Of a DNA stretch of 10,759 bases, positions 1-7,630 are shown in pieces. The DNA comes from JBHGBB01 sp041946755. GTDB lineage: Bacteria > UBP4 > UBA4092 > JAOAEQ01. The stretch covers positions 1-10,759 of the forward strand of contig JBHGBB010000135.1 in the NCBI GenBank assembly GCA_041946755.1. The letters run 5' to 3'. Numbering within the stretch: position 1 is the first letter of the stretch; each line of letters starts with the position of its first letter. The notes beneath the pieces were generated by a model, which made no database searches, was not told the origin of the DNA, and saw nothing but the letters and a program-made list of their open reading frames with translations. Made by a program: the position numbers and the translations under genes.

Positions 1-2401
1 TCTGCCGATGGATGAGATAACTGGACCCGGATAGCGTAGGGCCATATTCCGATTGCATACGATTGAGAATCAGTCGCTCCAAATCTTTTATCGCGTTTGG
101 TTTGATTACTAACGGCTGGTTCAGATAAGGTTTAAAAAAGTCTGATAAGATTTGATGTACCAGCGTCCCGATTTCTTTTTTCTCCGTTCGGTCGGAGAAT
201 TCCTCTTTCTCTTCCAATCCTAGCACCGTACCATAATAGAACTGGAGCGGGCAGGTAAAATAGGTATTAACTGCGGTAGCATTATATTCATATCGTTTTA
301 GGAACTCGAGCATCGCCGGGGTTTTCGGTATCGGTTGCGGTGGAACGGTATGCAATCCAACGTTATATTGAATGGTCTGAACAAAACCAGTCCGAATGCT
401 TAGATTATCAGTCTTCAGATTTTTCTGACTTCTTACTTCTGACTTCTGTTTTCTTCCCTCGGTTTTTTGCAGTTGCCATAACAATTGTTCAGCGAACCGG
501 CTTTTTTCTTTTTCATCGTTCTCGATATAAAATAAATGGACTTCATTAGCGCCGGTAAATAAAACGTCCAGATAATATCCGATAAGCTGTTCCCGGTCGA
601 GATAGGTTGGGAGCTGTAATGTCTGCCGGATTTTGACCGGAAGAAGGGTATCTTCCCGTTTGGTTGCCGGGACGATACCTTCATTAAAATCGAGGAGATA
701 AACGGTATCGAACTGGATATTCCGGGTTTCGAGCAGACCGAGTATCTGTAATCCGCGAACCGGCGTTCCGGTAAACGGTACCGAGCAGGTCTCGATATAT
801 TTCCTAAACAGCATAAAATAACTCGATGGCTCCTGGAATGCGATTTCTGATAACAAAGAATTAGATAAGGTATCGAGCGCTGCCAGGAACGATTCGGAAT
901 AGGGATAAAATAATTGATGCCGCCGGGCGGTGCTCTGTTCATAGATATAGTTCAGGATATCGATTGCGTTCTGAACAAATTCGCGGAATGAATTGAACCG
1001 GTTGAATTTCAATATCGTCTGCTGATGAAGCGCTGAGAGATGTAGCAATAAATCGTCTACCGACTGATTCGAATCCGGTTCCTGCTGCAGTTTGAGTTGT
1101 AGCGCTTTCCGCAACGCGGGGTATCGTTCGATTTCTTCCAGTTGCCAGAAGGTCCGGTTGCGTTTGGTTAACAGGATTTCTTCTATCGTATGCATCAGGA
1201 TGCGGGTCGATTGGGCAGCGCCGTGGTAATATATGTTTTTGGTATACGGATGCAGCATAAATTCCAAATATCGAGGAATATATACCCTTCCTTCAGCATC
1301 CATAGAATTGACTACTTCCATCAGGTTATTAAAAAATCCATATAATGGAGTGCGGGATATCGGGTAGCCTAACGCAATGTTATATTCCGATTCATCGAAC
1401 CCGGATAACGTATGATGGAGTACCGGGAATAAGGTTTCCGATGCCGGTAAAACCACAGCGGTCTTTTCATCGAATTTAGGATTCGATTTATTTTTGTTAT
1501 TATCCAGTATCGTTTGCAGTTCTAAAGCTTGTCCATGGGTATCAGGACTCTTATAGAAGTAAATTGCTGATTGCTCCGCCTTTGGCGAGATCTCGCCGTT
1601 AGGCGGAGGATTTCTGATTTCGGATTGATTTTTACTTCTTTCATTTGCTGGTACGATGCTATTAATACCAAGCTCCGCGAGTTTCTGGTTGAGTCCTTTT
1701 CCAGATTGGAAGATATAGGTTACTGCCGATTCGGTATCAGTAAGTTTATGGAATATCTGCTTTTCAGCAGCAGTAAACGCATAGAACCCGGCGAAAATAA
1801 CTCGATTAAACTCCGCTAAATGGTCGATTCTAATCTCCTCGGCGACTTGCCGATATCGCGAAGCCCGGGTGGAATAATGTTTGGGTTCGAGCTGCTGATA
1901 GAATTTCGTATAGAAATAGGATAATGACTGCAGCCGGTCTAAAGTAGGTTGCGGAATAGAAATGAGGGTATCGATTTCATGGACCTTATCGATCGCTACC
2001 TGTTCGATATAGAGCTCTTCTAAATCGGAGAATAATTTTAAGCCGAGTGGGAAGAAACTATCCGGGGTTAAAAAATGTTTTTTCCCGAGATGGCGATATG
2101 TTTTATCCGGATGCGTATGGATTTTGAAGAGGAGCGCTATCGCATCGATAGTATCCAATAGCCGGGTATGATATCCGAGTTTATCGATATAAACCAATTC
2201 GATAAATTCATCGATGGAAACGATTCGCGGCGGTAGAATGTTGGTGTTCCCTTGTTTCGCCAGATATTTACGCAGGAAATGGGCTGGCCGTTTTCCCGGG
2301 AATACTATCAGATTCGAGGTATAGTCCGCCTCTTGCGCGGTTAATTGCCGGGCGATATATTCGATTAAATTATCTGATGCGGAAATGATATCTACCTGCA
2401 T
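1..2401 (-). CDS. addB: AddB-like helicase/nuclease subunit, PD-(D/E)XK family (3' end beyond window)
   Basis: About 800 codons are open without a stop from the ATG at 2401 to the window edge, so the C-terminus is missing. The N-terminus (residues 32-40, IVFPGKRPA, then PPRIVSIDEF at 57-66) sits where a UvrD-type helicase would carry its P-loop but lacks GxGKT, as expected of an inactivated AddB helicase domain. LQILGLLETRN at 551-561 and NEGIVPA at 573-579 are typical of AddB-like proteins. Near the visible end, CPLQFYY (Cys717) and GTLVHQ (Gly745, His749) begin the RecB-type nuclease domain; its catalytic D and DxK residues lie outside. Cys717 matches the first Fe-S cysteine of AddB, but the other three cannot be seen. 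It should pair with the AddA-like protein encoded upstream to process DNA ends for recombination. No Shine-Dalgarno precedes the start. Two repeat-derived in-frame inserts lie at residues about 265-280 and 649-660. Confidence 0.85.
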   Translation of the reverse strand, partial: MQVDIISASDNLIEYIARQLTAQEADYTSNLIVFPGKRPAHFLRKYLAKQGNTNILPPRIVSIDEFIELVYIDKLGYHTRLLDTIDAIALLFKIHTHPDKTYRHLGKKHFLTPDSFFPLGLKLFSDLEELYIEQVAIDKVHEIDTLISIPQPTLDRLQSLSYFYTKFYQQLEPKHYSTRASRYRQVAEEIRIDHLAEFNRVIFAGFYAFTAAEKQIFHKLTDTESAVTYIFQSGKGLNQKLAELGINSIVPANERSKNQSEIRNPPPNGEISPKAEQSAIYFYKSPDTHGQALELQTILDNNKNKSNPKFDEKTAVVLPASETLFPVLHHTLSGFDESEYNIALGYPISRTPLYGFFNNLMEVVNSMDAEGRVYIPRYLEFMLHPYTKNIYYHGAAQSTRILMHTIEEILLTKRNRTFWQLEEIERYPALRKALQLKLQQEPDSNQSVDDLLLHLSALHQQTILKFNRFNSFREFVQNAIDILNYIYEQSTARRHQLFYPYSESFLAALDTLSNSLLSEIAFQEPSSYFMLFRKYIETCSVPFTGTPVRGLQILGLLETRNIQFDTVYLLDFNEGIVPATKREDTLLPVKIRQTLQLPTYLDREQLIGYYLDVLFTGANEVHLFYIENDEKEKSRFAEQLLWQLQKTEGRKQKSEVRSQKNLKTDNLSIRTGFVQTIQYNVGLHTVPPQPIPKTPAMLEFLKRYEYNATAVNTYFTCPLQFYYGTVLGLEEKEEFSDRTEKKEIGTLVHQILSDFFKPYLNQPLVIKPNAIKDLERLILNRMQSEYGPTLSGSSYLIHRQ
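423..457. repeat. Heptanucleotide tandem repeat inside the addB-like gene
   Basis: Five consecutive 7-nt units read TTCTGAC, TTCTTAC, TTCTGAC, TTCTGTT and TTCTTCC on the plus strand. They are translated on the minus strand as a polar Lys/Ser/Glu/Gln-rich stretch (around KSEVRSQK) between the NEGIVPA region and the nuclease domain. This looks like a surface-loop insertion that keeps the reading frame. Confidence 0.75.
1574..1608. repeat. Interrupted palindrome inside the addB-like gene
   Basis: The outer arms are CTCCGCC (1574-1580) and GGCGGAG (1602-1608). The inner arms are GGCGAGA (1584-1590) and TCTCGCC (1591-1597). They are separated by unpaired TTT and GTTA. The element is read through in frame as residues about 265-276 (Pro/Gly/Lys/Glu-rich) and is followed by two heptamer units, TTTCTGA and TTTCGGA, at 1611-1624. 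It is probably a dispersed repeat inserted in a tolerant loop. Confidence 0.75.
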
Positions 2402-2426
2402 GAAATTAATTTTAAATAATGTAATT

Positions 2427-2519
2427 AGGTAAGGGTTAGGGAGTTGGTTAAGTTATTAGGCAAAGTGGTTGGTGAACACCAACTACTCAAGACTAACTAC
2501 CTAACTCTCTACTTTACCT
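2427..2519. repeat. Large imperfect inverted repeat between the addA- and addB-like genes
   Basis: The 170-base gap between the two minus-strand genes is largely an imperfect palindrome. Its ends are AGGTAA (2427-2432) and TTACCT (2514-2519). Its arms are rich in GTTAGG-like sequence on the left and CTAAC-like sequence on the right. The core hairpin has 11-nt arms (2464-2474 and 2477-2487, one G/T pair) around a 2-nt gap. There is no T-run on either side, so an intrinsic terminator is unlikely. It could be a degenerate MITE-like element or an mRNA structure between the two cistrons. Confidence 0.6.
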
Positions 2520-2542
2520 TAACCTTATACTGGGTTTTATTA

Positions 2543-2563
2543 TTCTTAATTCTTAATTCTTAA
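2543..2563. repeat. Heptanucleotide tandem repeat, TTCTTAA x3
   Basis: Three perfect TTCTTAA units are followed by a degenerate fourth (CTCTAAA, 2564-2570), directly after the stop codon of the addA-like gene on the minus strand. It shares period and strand bias with the heptamer repeats at 423-457, 1611-1624 and 3789-3816. Confidence 0.7.
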
Positions 2564-2571
2564 CTCTAAAT

Positions 2572-5500
2572 TTATATTTCTACTATTTTATCTAAATCAA
2601 TATATACAAGATATCCTTCACCGGATTTATGCGGATAAATCGGCGCGATTAGTTCCAGATAATGGTTCAGTTGTTTCCGATATTCCGGTTCATTCTTATC
2701 ATCTACCCCGGTCTTAAAATCGAGGATAGTTACTCGCTGTTGGTCAATAATCAGCCGGTCGATTCGGAATAATCTACCGGTAGTATCAACGATATCCTGT
2801 TCTCGCAACACCACTCGATTCGGTTGATTCCTAAAATAAGGTTGAACCGATTTATTTAATAACAGGGTAATAATCGTTTGTTTTATATCGTCCAAATCGA
2901 ATCGGATAGAGTATTCTAGTTTAATCGTTTTGATAATCGCATCAAGCATCTTTTTCAGGTCCGGTTCATGATCGAAATAAAGCAGTCGGGCTAAAATGAG
3001 ATGGAATAATTCGCCTCGTTTCCGGTTTTCGAAGTTTAGACTATCGATAGTATTCTCATGTACCGGTTTCTTAATCGTCTGATAAACGCGATTGCTGCCA
3101 GCCGTTTGTTCAACCGGTTTGCCGGGTATCGGTTCCGGTTTATTGGGTTTTGCCGGATACTGATCGAACGGCAGCAATTCCAGCGGGAACGAACTCGGTT
3201 TATTAGCAATCCCGATGATATAGAGTTCCGATTGTGGCCGAGTCATCGCGACATAGATTTTATTCAGTTTATCTACCATCTCTTTAGTTCGGTCGCGGTC
3301 ATATAACTCGGATAAATATGCGGCAGCTTCAGTCCAACTTCGATTGATTTTTAGGACATTTACCAATTCACCTTTATCCTGGAAAATATATTTTAGCGGT
3401 TTGCTTCTTTCTTCATAGAGCAAGAGAATTACTACCGGGAACTGGAGCCCTTTCGCTTTATGGATACTCATAATCGATACCGCATCGATGGCTTTCGGAA
3501 TCGAGATATTCCAGAGGGTGGTATCCGTTTCTTCATCAGTCGAATAGTTCAAGAAGGTTCCCATGGTATTGGTCCCTTTCCCTTCGAAATCTTTAATCAC
3601 TTCCAGCAGTTTGATTAAGGTAGCTTCTTGCGTTTCCTGATGTAAGCGCAGGATATCGAATGTTCGGTATATTTCAGTCGTTAAATCATAGAGCGGCAGG
3701 TATCCAACCGATTTGAATAAGGTATCGAAATAGGCTGCCCAAAGGGTAGGGAACTCGGTTTGGAACAGTTTATATAGCGGTCTCCTAATTTCGGATTTCG
3801 GATTTCGGATTTCGGATTTTATATTGATATTATTTTGCAGGAGAAACTCGCGGAAGGTATCGGATGTAACCGAGGCCTGATCCAGTTCGAGTTTTTTCTT
3901 GAAGATATCACCGAGTAAGAAAGTAGCGAACGATAAATCGTCCGGGGGCGAATCCAGGAATTTTAATAAAGCTATAAGTTCTCCGGTAATCTTCTGTTTC
4001 CGGATATCGAGTTCGCTATATGAAATAAACGGAATCCCGATTTCATTCAGCCAGGAAGATACTTCTACTACAGTAGCATTTTTCGCGGCAAGTATCGCGA
4101 TATCAGATTTCGCATAATGCCGGGTTTCGGTCAGGTCTTTAATCAAAGTCTGCAGATATTCTTTTTCGATACTAACTATCGATTCTTTTTCTTTCGGGAA
4201 GAAAACCGTTTCTACATACCCTCGATTTTTATGCGTTTCTTTCACCAACTGGCTGAATTCGTTTAGGCCGCTATATTGAGCCGGTACAAGATACTTTTCC
4301 GGGAGATGGTTCTGGAATACCGATTGATTGAATTGAACGATTTGTTCATAACTCCGGTAATTATACGGTAGTTCGGTTATCTGCTGTTCGACCGATGCGA
4401 ATGGCAATTTCTGTTTAGTGACCAGATGCTGCATGATTTCGAAATCGGCGTTCCGGAATCCATAAATCGCCTGTTTGGTATCGCCGACGATAAACAAGCT
4501 CCCTTGAGTAGATAGGGAATTCTCGATTAACGGTACCAGGTTATCCCATTGGATCGGAGAAGTATCCTGGAATTCATCGATGAGATAATGATAAATGGTA
4601 TCACCGAGCCGGAAATAAATATCCGGAATTATCTCTCGATTGATATATTCGACCAGCCGTTTACTGATATCTTCGATAAACACCGTTCCTTCCTGATGTT
4701 TAACCTGATCGAGGGTATCCTGGACTGCCTGATATATTTGCAGGTAGGGATAATAATAGGTTCGGGCATAATGCTCCCGATATCGGTTTATCCATAATTC
4801 TAATTCTTCCCAGAGGGTGATGATAGTATCGTATGCGGTTTGTAGTTCCGTTCGTTTCGGTTTAGTTACCGGATTATTCCCGAACTTGATTTCTAATAGA
4901 TTTGCATAATGGTTGGTAGATACCGCGGTATCTATTTTATTCGCCGGGTCGTTTTTATGGCGGTCGAGGCCGGAATCGTTGATTAATTTATTTAGGGTTT
5001 CGGTTCTCGTTCTGATTTCGAGTTTAAGCTGGGCAGCTTCATCCCGGTAATCTTCTAGATTCGGCTGTTTATTCAGCGCCGATATTTTCTTATATAACTC
5101 TTTGATTTCTTCTAAAATATCCGATGCCGGGTTCCAGAGATAACTTTTATCAGCGCCTTTATTATCCTGGATAACCTGAATCATGGAATCGATTAATTCC
5201 GCTGCCGGGCTATTCGGTTTAACCTGCCTGAGATATAAATTAAACGCATATTCCATAATCTCGCTATTATCCATAACAACCTCGAATTCCGGCGGGAACC
5301 CGAGATCGATTGCTGAGGCTTTAAACAGCGAAGTCATAAAACTATCAATGGTTCTGACCTGGAGATCGGTATATTGGGTTAAGATTTCGTTGATTTTAAA
5401 GTCGGCTTTTTCCTGCAGCGTTTTCTTATCCAGAGCTACTAATCCGGCTAATTCAACTAGTTTATCTTTATCGCCGAAATAGATATCTTTCAGCCAGGAA

Positions 5501-5712
5501 AGAATCCGCTCTTTCATTTCTTTAGCGGCATTATTCGAAAAGGTTATCGCCAGCATATTCCGGAGCTGGTTATATTCGATTTTTTCCGATAACAGGAATT
5601 GAACGAACCGGAGCGATAACGCATGGGTTTTCCCTGACCCGGCAGATGCTTTCAGGATAGTAAAATTCGGGAATTGGAGTTGGCTATCTTTAGTTAAAAT
5701 CGGTTGCGGCAT
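2572..5712 (-). CDS. addA: AddA/RecB-like UvrD helicase with C-terminal PD-(D/E)XK nuclease
   Basis: A 1046-residue superfamily 1 helicase-nuclease that should unwind and degrade double-strand DNA ends with the AddB-like partner encoded downstream. Visible in order: Walker A KASAGSGKT (21-29), motif Ia AITFSNNAAKEM (about 55-66), VRTIDSF (119-125), Walker B LIDEFQDTS (377-385), GDTKQAIYGFRNAD (410-423), LPYNYRS (448-454), SIHKAKGLQFPVV (749-761) and YVAMTR (820-825). The C-terminal nuclease shows GELFH (900-904), FRID (Asp985), the DFK core (998-1000) and QLNHY (1014-1018), so both helicase and nuclease appear intact. The ATG at 5712 is preferred; a TTG at 5727 would add five residues. Neither has a clear Shine-Dalgarno. 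The fusion of helicase and nuclease supports AddA/RecB rather than a plain UvrD or PcrA. A heptamer-derived insert sits at residues 633-645. The gene order, A before B, is the reverse of Bacillus addBA. Confidence 0.92.
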   Translation of the reverse strand: MPQPILTKDSQLQFPNFTILKASAGSGKTHALSLRFVQFLLSEKIEYNQLRNMLAITFSNNAAKEMKERILSWLKDIYFGDKDKLVELAGLVALDKKTLQEKADFKINEILTQYTDLQVRTIDSFMTSLFKASAIDLGFPPEFEVVMDNSEIMEYAFNLYLRQVKPNSPAAELIDSMIQVIQDNKGADKSYLWNPASDILEEIKELYKKISALNKQPNLEDYRDEAAQLKLEIRTRTETLNKLINDSGLDRHKNDPANKIDTAVSTNHYANLLEIKFGNNPVTKPKRTELQTAYDTIITLWEELELWINRYREHYARTYYYPYLQIYQAVQDTLDQVKHQEGTVFIEDISKRLVEYINREIIPDIYFRLGDTIYHYLIDEFQDTSPIQWDNLVPLIENSLSTQGSLFIVGDTKQAIYGFRNADFEIMQHLVTKQKLPFASVEQQITELPYNYRSYEQIVQFNQSVFQNHLPEKYLVPAQYSGLNEFSQLVKETHKNRGYVETVFFPKEKESIVSIEKEYLQTLIKDLTETRHYAKSDIAILAAKNATVVEVSSWLNEIGIPFISYSELDIRKQKITGELIALLKFLDSPPDDLSFATFLLGDIFKKKLELDQASVTSDTFREFLLQNNINIKSEIRNPKSEIRRPLYKLFQTEFPTLWAAYFDTLFKSVGYLPLYDLTTEIYRTFDILRLHQETQEATLIKLLEVIKDFEGKGTNTMGTFLNYSTDEETDTTLWNISIPKAIDAVSIMSIHKAKGLQFPVVILLLYEERSKPLKYIFQDKGELVNVLKINRSWTEAAAYLSELYDRDRTKEMVDKLNKIYVAMTRPQSELYIIGIANKPSSFPLELLPFDQYPAKPNKPEPIPGKPVEQTAGSNRVYQTIKKPVHENTIDSLNFENRKRGELFHLILARLLYFDHEPDLKKMLDAIIKTIKLEYSIRFDLDDIKQTIITLLLNKSVQPYFRNQPNRVVLREQDIVDTTGRLFRIDRLIIDQQRVTILDFKTGVDDKNEPEYRKQLNHYLELIAPIYPHKSGEGYLVYIDLDKIVEI
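3789..3816. repeat. Heptanucleotide tandem repeat, TTTCGGA x4, inside the addA-like gene
   Basis: Four perfect TTTCGGA units. Because 21 nt equals three units and seven codons, the minus-strand translation is itself repetitive (SEIRNPK then SEIRRP, residues 633-645). The insert lies between motifs IV and V of the helicase, away from catalytic motifs, and the frame is kept. Confidence 0.85.
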
Positions 5713-5756
5713 AAGGAATAGAGTCAAGTCCCGGTATATTGCGGATATCGGTCAAT

Positions 5757-5786
5757 ATTATACAATAAAAACAAGTTTTATGTATC
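5757..5786 (-). promoter_or_regulatory. Possible promoter for the addA-like gene
   Basis: On the minus strand a perfect TATAAT (5762-5757) lies about 45 nt upstream of the ATG at 5712. An 18-nt spacer separates it from GATACA (5786-5781), which is a poor -35 (3 of 6 matches to TTGACA). The -10 is convincing; the -35 is not. Confidence 0.45.
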
Positions 5787-5814
5787 TTGGTGGCTTGGTG
5801 CTTTGGTGGTTGGA
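5786..5814. repeat. Degenerate CTTGGTGG-type tandem repeat
   Basis: Imperfect units CTTGGTGG, CTTGGTG, CTTTGGTGG and TTGG stand head to tail in the divergent intergenic region between the addA-like gene and the unknown gene. It is another low-complexity intergenic repeat and has no visible coding role. Confidence 0.55.
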
Positions 5815-5828
5815 GTCGGTTTAACCAT

Positions 5829-5857
5829 TTGACTAGGAATTTAGCATGGCATATTAG
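5829..5857 (+). promoter_or_regulatory. Possible promoter for the unknown gene at 5938
   Basis: TTGACT (5829-5834, 5 of 6 matches to TTGACA), a 17-nt spacer and TATTAG (5852-5857, 4 of 6 matches to TATAAT) stand about 80 nt upstream of the ATG at 5938. Spacing is ideal; the -10 is moderate. Confidence 0.45.
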
Positions 5858-5937
5858 GGAATAATAGGGAATATGGACTTGTCATGGAATTTGCTCTTAT
5901 TAATCCTGGTTATTATTGAAGGTATTAGGAAGAGATT

Positions 5938-7224
5938 ATGTCACCGCCGAAATTTCCTCTTATTGATAGTCAAAAAGAAGCGATTATCCAACTGGTTAAA
6001 ACCCTTGGATATAACGCGACCGATTTCAAATTCGAGCATAAACAATATCTGGCTGATTCGTTAACGATTGCTGATACCTTACTCTTTAAGAACATCCCTT
6101 ATTTTTTCGCCCAATTCATCTGGGATGGGACGAAACTGGATATGCTGATCTATCCCAGTAAACTGGGATTCTATCATACTCAGGCGGAATATCTGCATTG
6201 GACGGAAGGATTTATTCTTTTAAAACAATGGCTAAACAGCTTGGAAACGATTATCCAAAAAACCCAGAAAAATGGGTTCCAGATGGAATCGTTCCAGTTA
6301 TATCCGATAGCTGAAAGAGCTGGAATCCAGAAAATCACATTCCAGAATACCGAATACTATTTTGAACTCGGTGGTAACGAAAAAAGTAAACAAATCTCTT
6401 ATCGGCCGGGAGAAACTGCCGATATTGAGGTTATAGAACGGCCGTTATTATCCGAATATGATTATTTTGCTAAATGGCTGGCGCGGTTGAAAAGTGAACT
6501 GAACTTAAATCAAATCGTTACTAAAGCTATTCGGGATCTGAAACCATTACCAAAACCAGAATCGAAATCGGTAACGAGTTCTAGTCCGCTGGAAACGGTT
6601 ATCCCACTTGGTCAGGAGAAATCTCCTAAAGAAAAGAAATCGGTTTCTCATAGGAATCCTGTAGCCGGTCATTCTCGCGAATGCGGGAATCCAGTAGCAG
6701 GTCATGCCAGTGAACCCGGGAATCCAGTAACAAGTCAAGCCAGTGGATCCGGGAATTCAGTAGCATGTCATTCCCGCGAATGCGGGAATCCAGGGTTGCC
6801 GAAGTTTACCCAAGCGCAGCTCGAATTGATTATTTCGCATATCCAATATCTCCGGGCGGAATTGGTTAAATTCAAAATCCAGCAGATGGCTACCGGAAAA
6901 CAGGTAGAATTAGCGAATCAAGAGTTGGATTATCTAGTCGCTGCAGCTGACCGGGTAACTCCGGTTGATTGGAGTTATATCGCCTGTACCGGGATAAATA
7001 TTATCGCCTCGATATTGAAACTGGACCCGGTGCAGGGGAAAGAATTATTTCAGCATATTCAGGAGATGCTGAAACAGTTACCGCATCATCCGAAACATCG
7101 GATTATTTTCTTACCGGAAGAGAAATCAACTGCACCGGAGAAGGTTAATACCCTTATTCTCACTCCCCCGGAAAAGAGTTCCACCGATACCGAAGTTCAA
7201 AATGAAGCTAAAACCTTTATCTAA
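5938..7224 (+). CDS. Unrecognised 428-residue protein with a repeat-derived linker
   Basis: I do not recognise this protein. The start is supported by an AGGAAG-type ribosome binding site (about 5927-5934) just before the ATG, and length and codon use match the neighbouring addAB-like genes. Three parts can be seen. Residues 1-200 look globular, with many aromatic residues (YFFAQFIWDG, HWTEGFILLKQWL) and no signal peptide or membrane span. Residues about 200-290 form a Pro/Ser/Gly-rich linker whose core (244-287) is four 11-residue copies of a translated 33-bp DNA repeat. Residues about 290-385 are predicted mostly helical (TQAQLELIISHIQYLRAELV), followed by a polar, probably disordered tail. 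No catalytic or nucleotide-binding motif is evident. It is divergent from the addA-like gene and separated from the downstream cas genes by 783 nt, so neither neighbour gives it a function. Confidence 0.75.
   Translation: MSPPKFPLIDSQKEAIIQLVKTLGYNATDFKFEHKQYLADSLTIADTLLFKNIPYFFAQFIWDGTKLDMLIYPSKLGFYHTQAEYLHWTEGFILLKQWLNSLETIIQKTQKNGFQMESFQLYPIAERAGIQKITFQNTEYYFELGGNEKSKQISYRPGETADIEVIERPLLSEYDYFAKWLARLKSELNLNQIVTKAIRDLKPLPKPESKSVTSSSPLETVIPLGQEKSPKEKKSVSHRNPVAGHSRECGNPVAGHASEPGNPVTSQASGSGNSVACHSRECGNPGLPKFTQAQLELIISHIQYLRAELVKFKIQQMATGKQVELANQELDYLVAAADRVTPVDWSYIACTGINIIASILKLDPVQGKELFQHIQEMLKQLPHHPKHRIIFLPEEKSTAPEKVNTLILTPPEKSSTDTEVQNEAKTFI
6667..6798. repeat. Four tandem 33-bp units of a palindromic dispersed repeat, translated in frame
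   Basis: Units start at 6667, 6700, 6733 and 6766. Units 1 and 4 keep the palindrome (in unit 4, ATTCCCGC at 6770-6777 pairs with GCGGGAAT at 6782-6789 around GAAT; unit 1 has one G/T pair). Units 2 and 3 have lost it but keep the length. A partial unit precedes (6649-6666). Translation gives GHSRECGNPVA, GHASEPGNPVT, SQASGSGNSVA and CHSRECGNPGL. This motif resembles widely dispersed bacterial ATTCCC...GGGAAT palindromes (dRS3-like). The units abut without spacers, so it is not a CRISPR. Confidence 0.9.
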
Positions 7225-7288
7225 GGTTCAGGTATCCTAACCGCAAATGGTTTTATCCTGATACTACCGAAAACATATCCTATCTCCA

Positions 7289-7323
7289 AGTTGAACTTTT
7301 GACCATTGGTCAAAAGTTCAACT
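7289..7323. repeat. Perfect 16-bp inverted repeat (palindrome A)
   Basis: The arms 7289-7304 and 7308-7323 are fully complementary around ATT. The element has the form GTTGAA, seven arm bases, CC-ATT-GG, seven arm bases, TTCAAC, identical in layout to the palindrome at 7631-7663. It lies 64 nt after the stop of the unknown gene. No T-run follows directly, so a standard terminator is not supported, though a structured 3' end is possible. Confidence 0.9.
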
Positions 7324-7458
7324 CGAAACCGCTGTTTTCTTCTAACTATCGATTATTCAATCTGATAAGAGTTTTAAAAAGAAATGCTGCTATCCTAACG
7401 AATACTGCGGTAGGGGAAAATCCTGATAAATAGCAGGTACAAAAAACCTAAATCTAAC

Positions 7459-7496
7459 TCAAGCAGCTTGAATTTTATGGAATTTCCATATAATTC
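7459..7496. repeat. Two overlapping short palindromes
   Basis: TCAAGC-A-GCTTGA (7459-7471) overlaps a 27-nt palindrome (7470-7496) with outer arms GAATT and AATTC, one T/T mismatch, and inner arms TATGGAA and TTCCATA. Confidence 0.6.
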
Positions 7497-7505
7497 TCAT
7501 TAGAG

Positions 7506-7525
7506 TCGAGTTTTCGACAACTCGA
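7506..7525. repeat. Short inverted repeat, 7-bp arms
   Basis: TCGAGTT (7506-7512) and AACTCGA (7519-7525) flank a 6-nt loop. An alternative shorter hairpin, GTCGA with TCGAC, competes for the same bases. Confidence 0.55.
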
Positions 7526-7630
7526 ATTGCATATTTCATCATAAAAATCATTCTCCACCTCAGGCGTATTCAATTTTTATCCAATAGAGAATAATTATTA
7601 CCATTGATTCTATTATGGTTATCTGATTAT

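Noticed and set aside
433..942. Plus- and minus-strand open frames of 60-170 codons inside the addA- and addB-like genes (for example 433-942 minus, 3058-3306 plus, 4549-4797 plus, 5183-5482 plus)
   Set aside because: They overlap long, well-conserved coding frames and encode no recognisable protein. They are frame shadows.
5713..5727. TTG start for the addA-like gene at 5727
   Set aside because: It adds only five residues and has no better ribosome binding site than the ATG at 5712.
5873..6064. Small gene starting at 5873 on the plus strand
   Set aside because: It overlaps the start of the 428-residue gene in another frame and has a weaker start context.
6547..6738. Minus-strand open frame over the 33-bp repeats
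   Set aside because: It is the reverse reading of the palindromic repeat (the common IPAFARMT-type peptide) and has no support as a gene.
6667..6798. Possible CRISPR array
   Set aside because: The units abut directly without unique spacers, two have diverged, and all lie in frame in a coding sequence.
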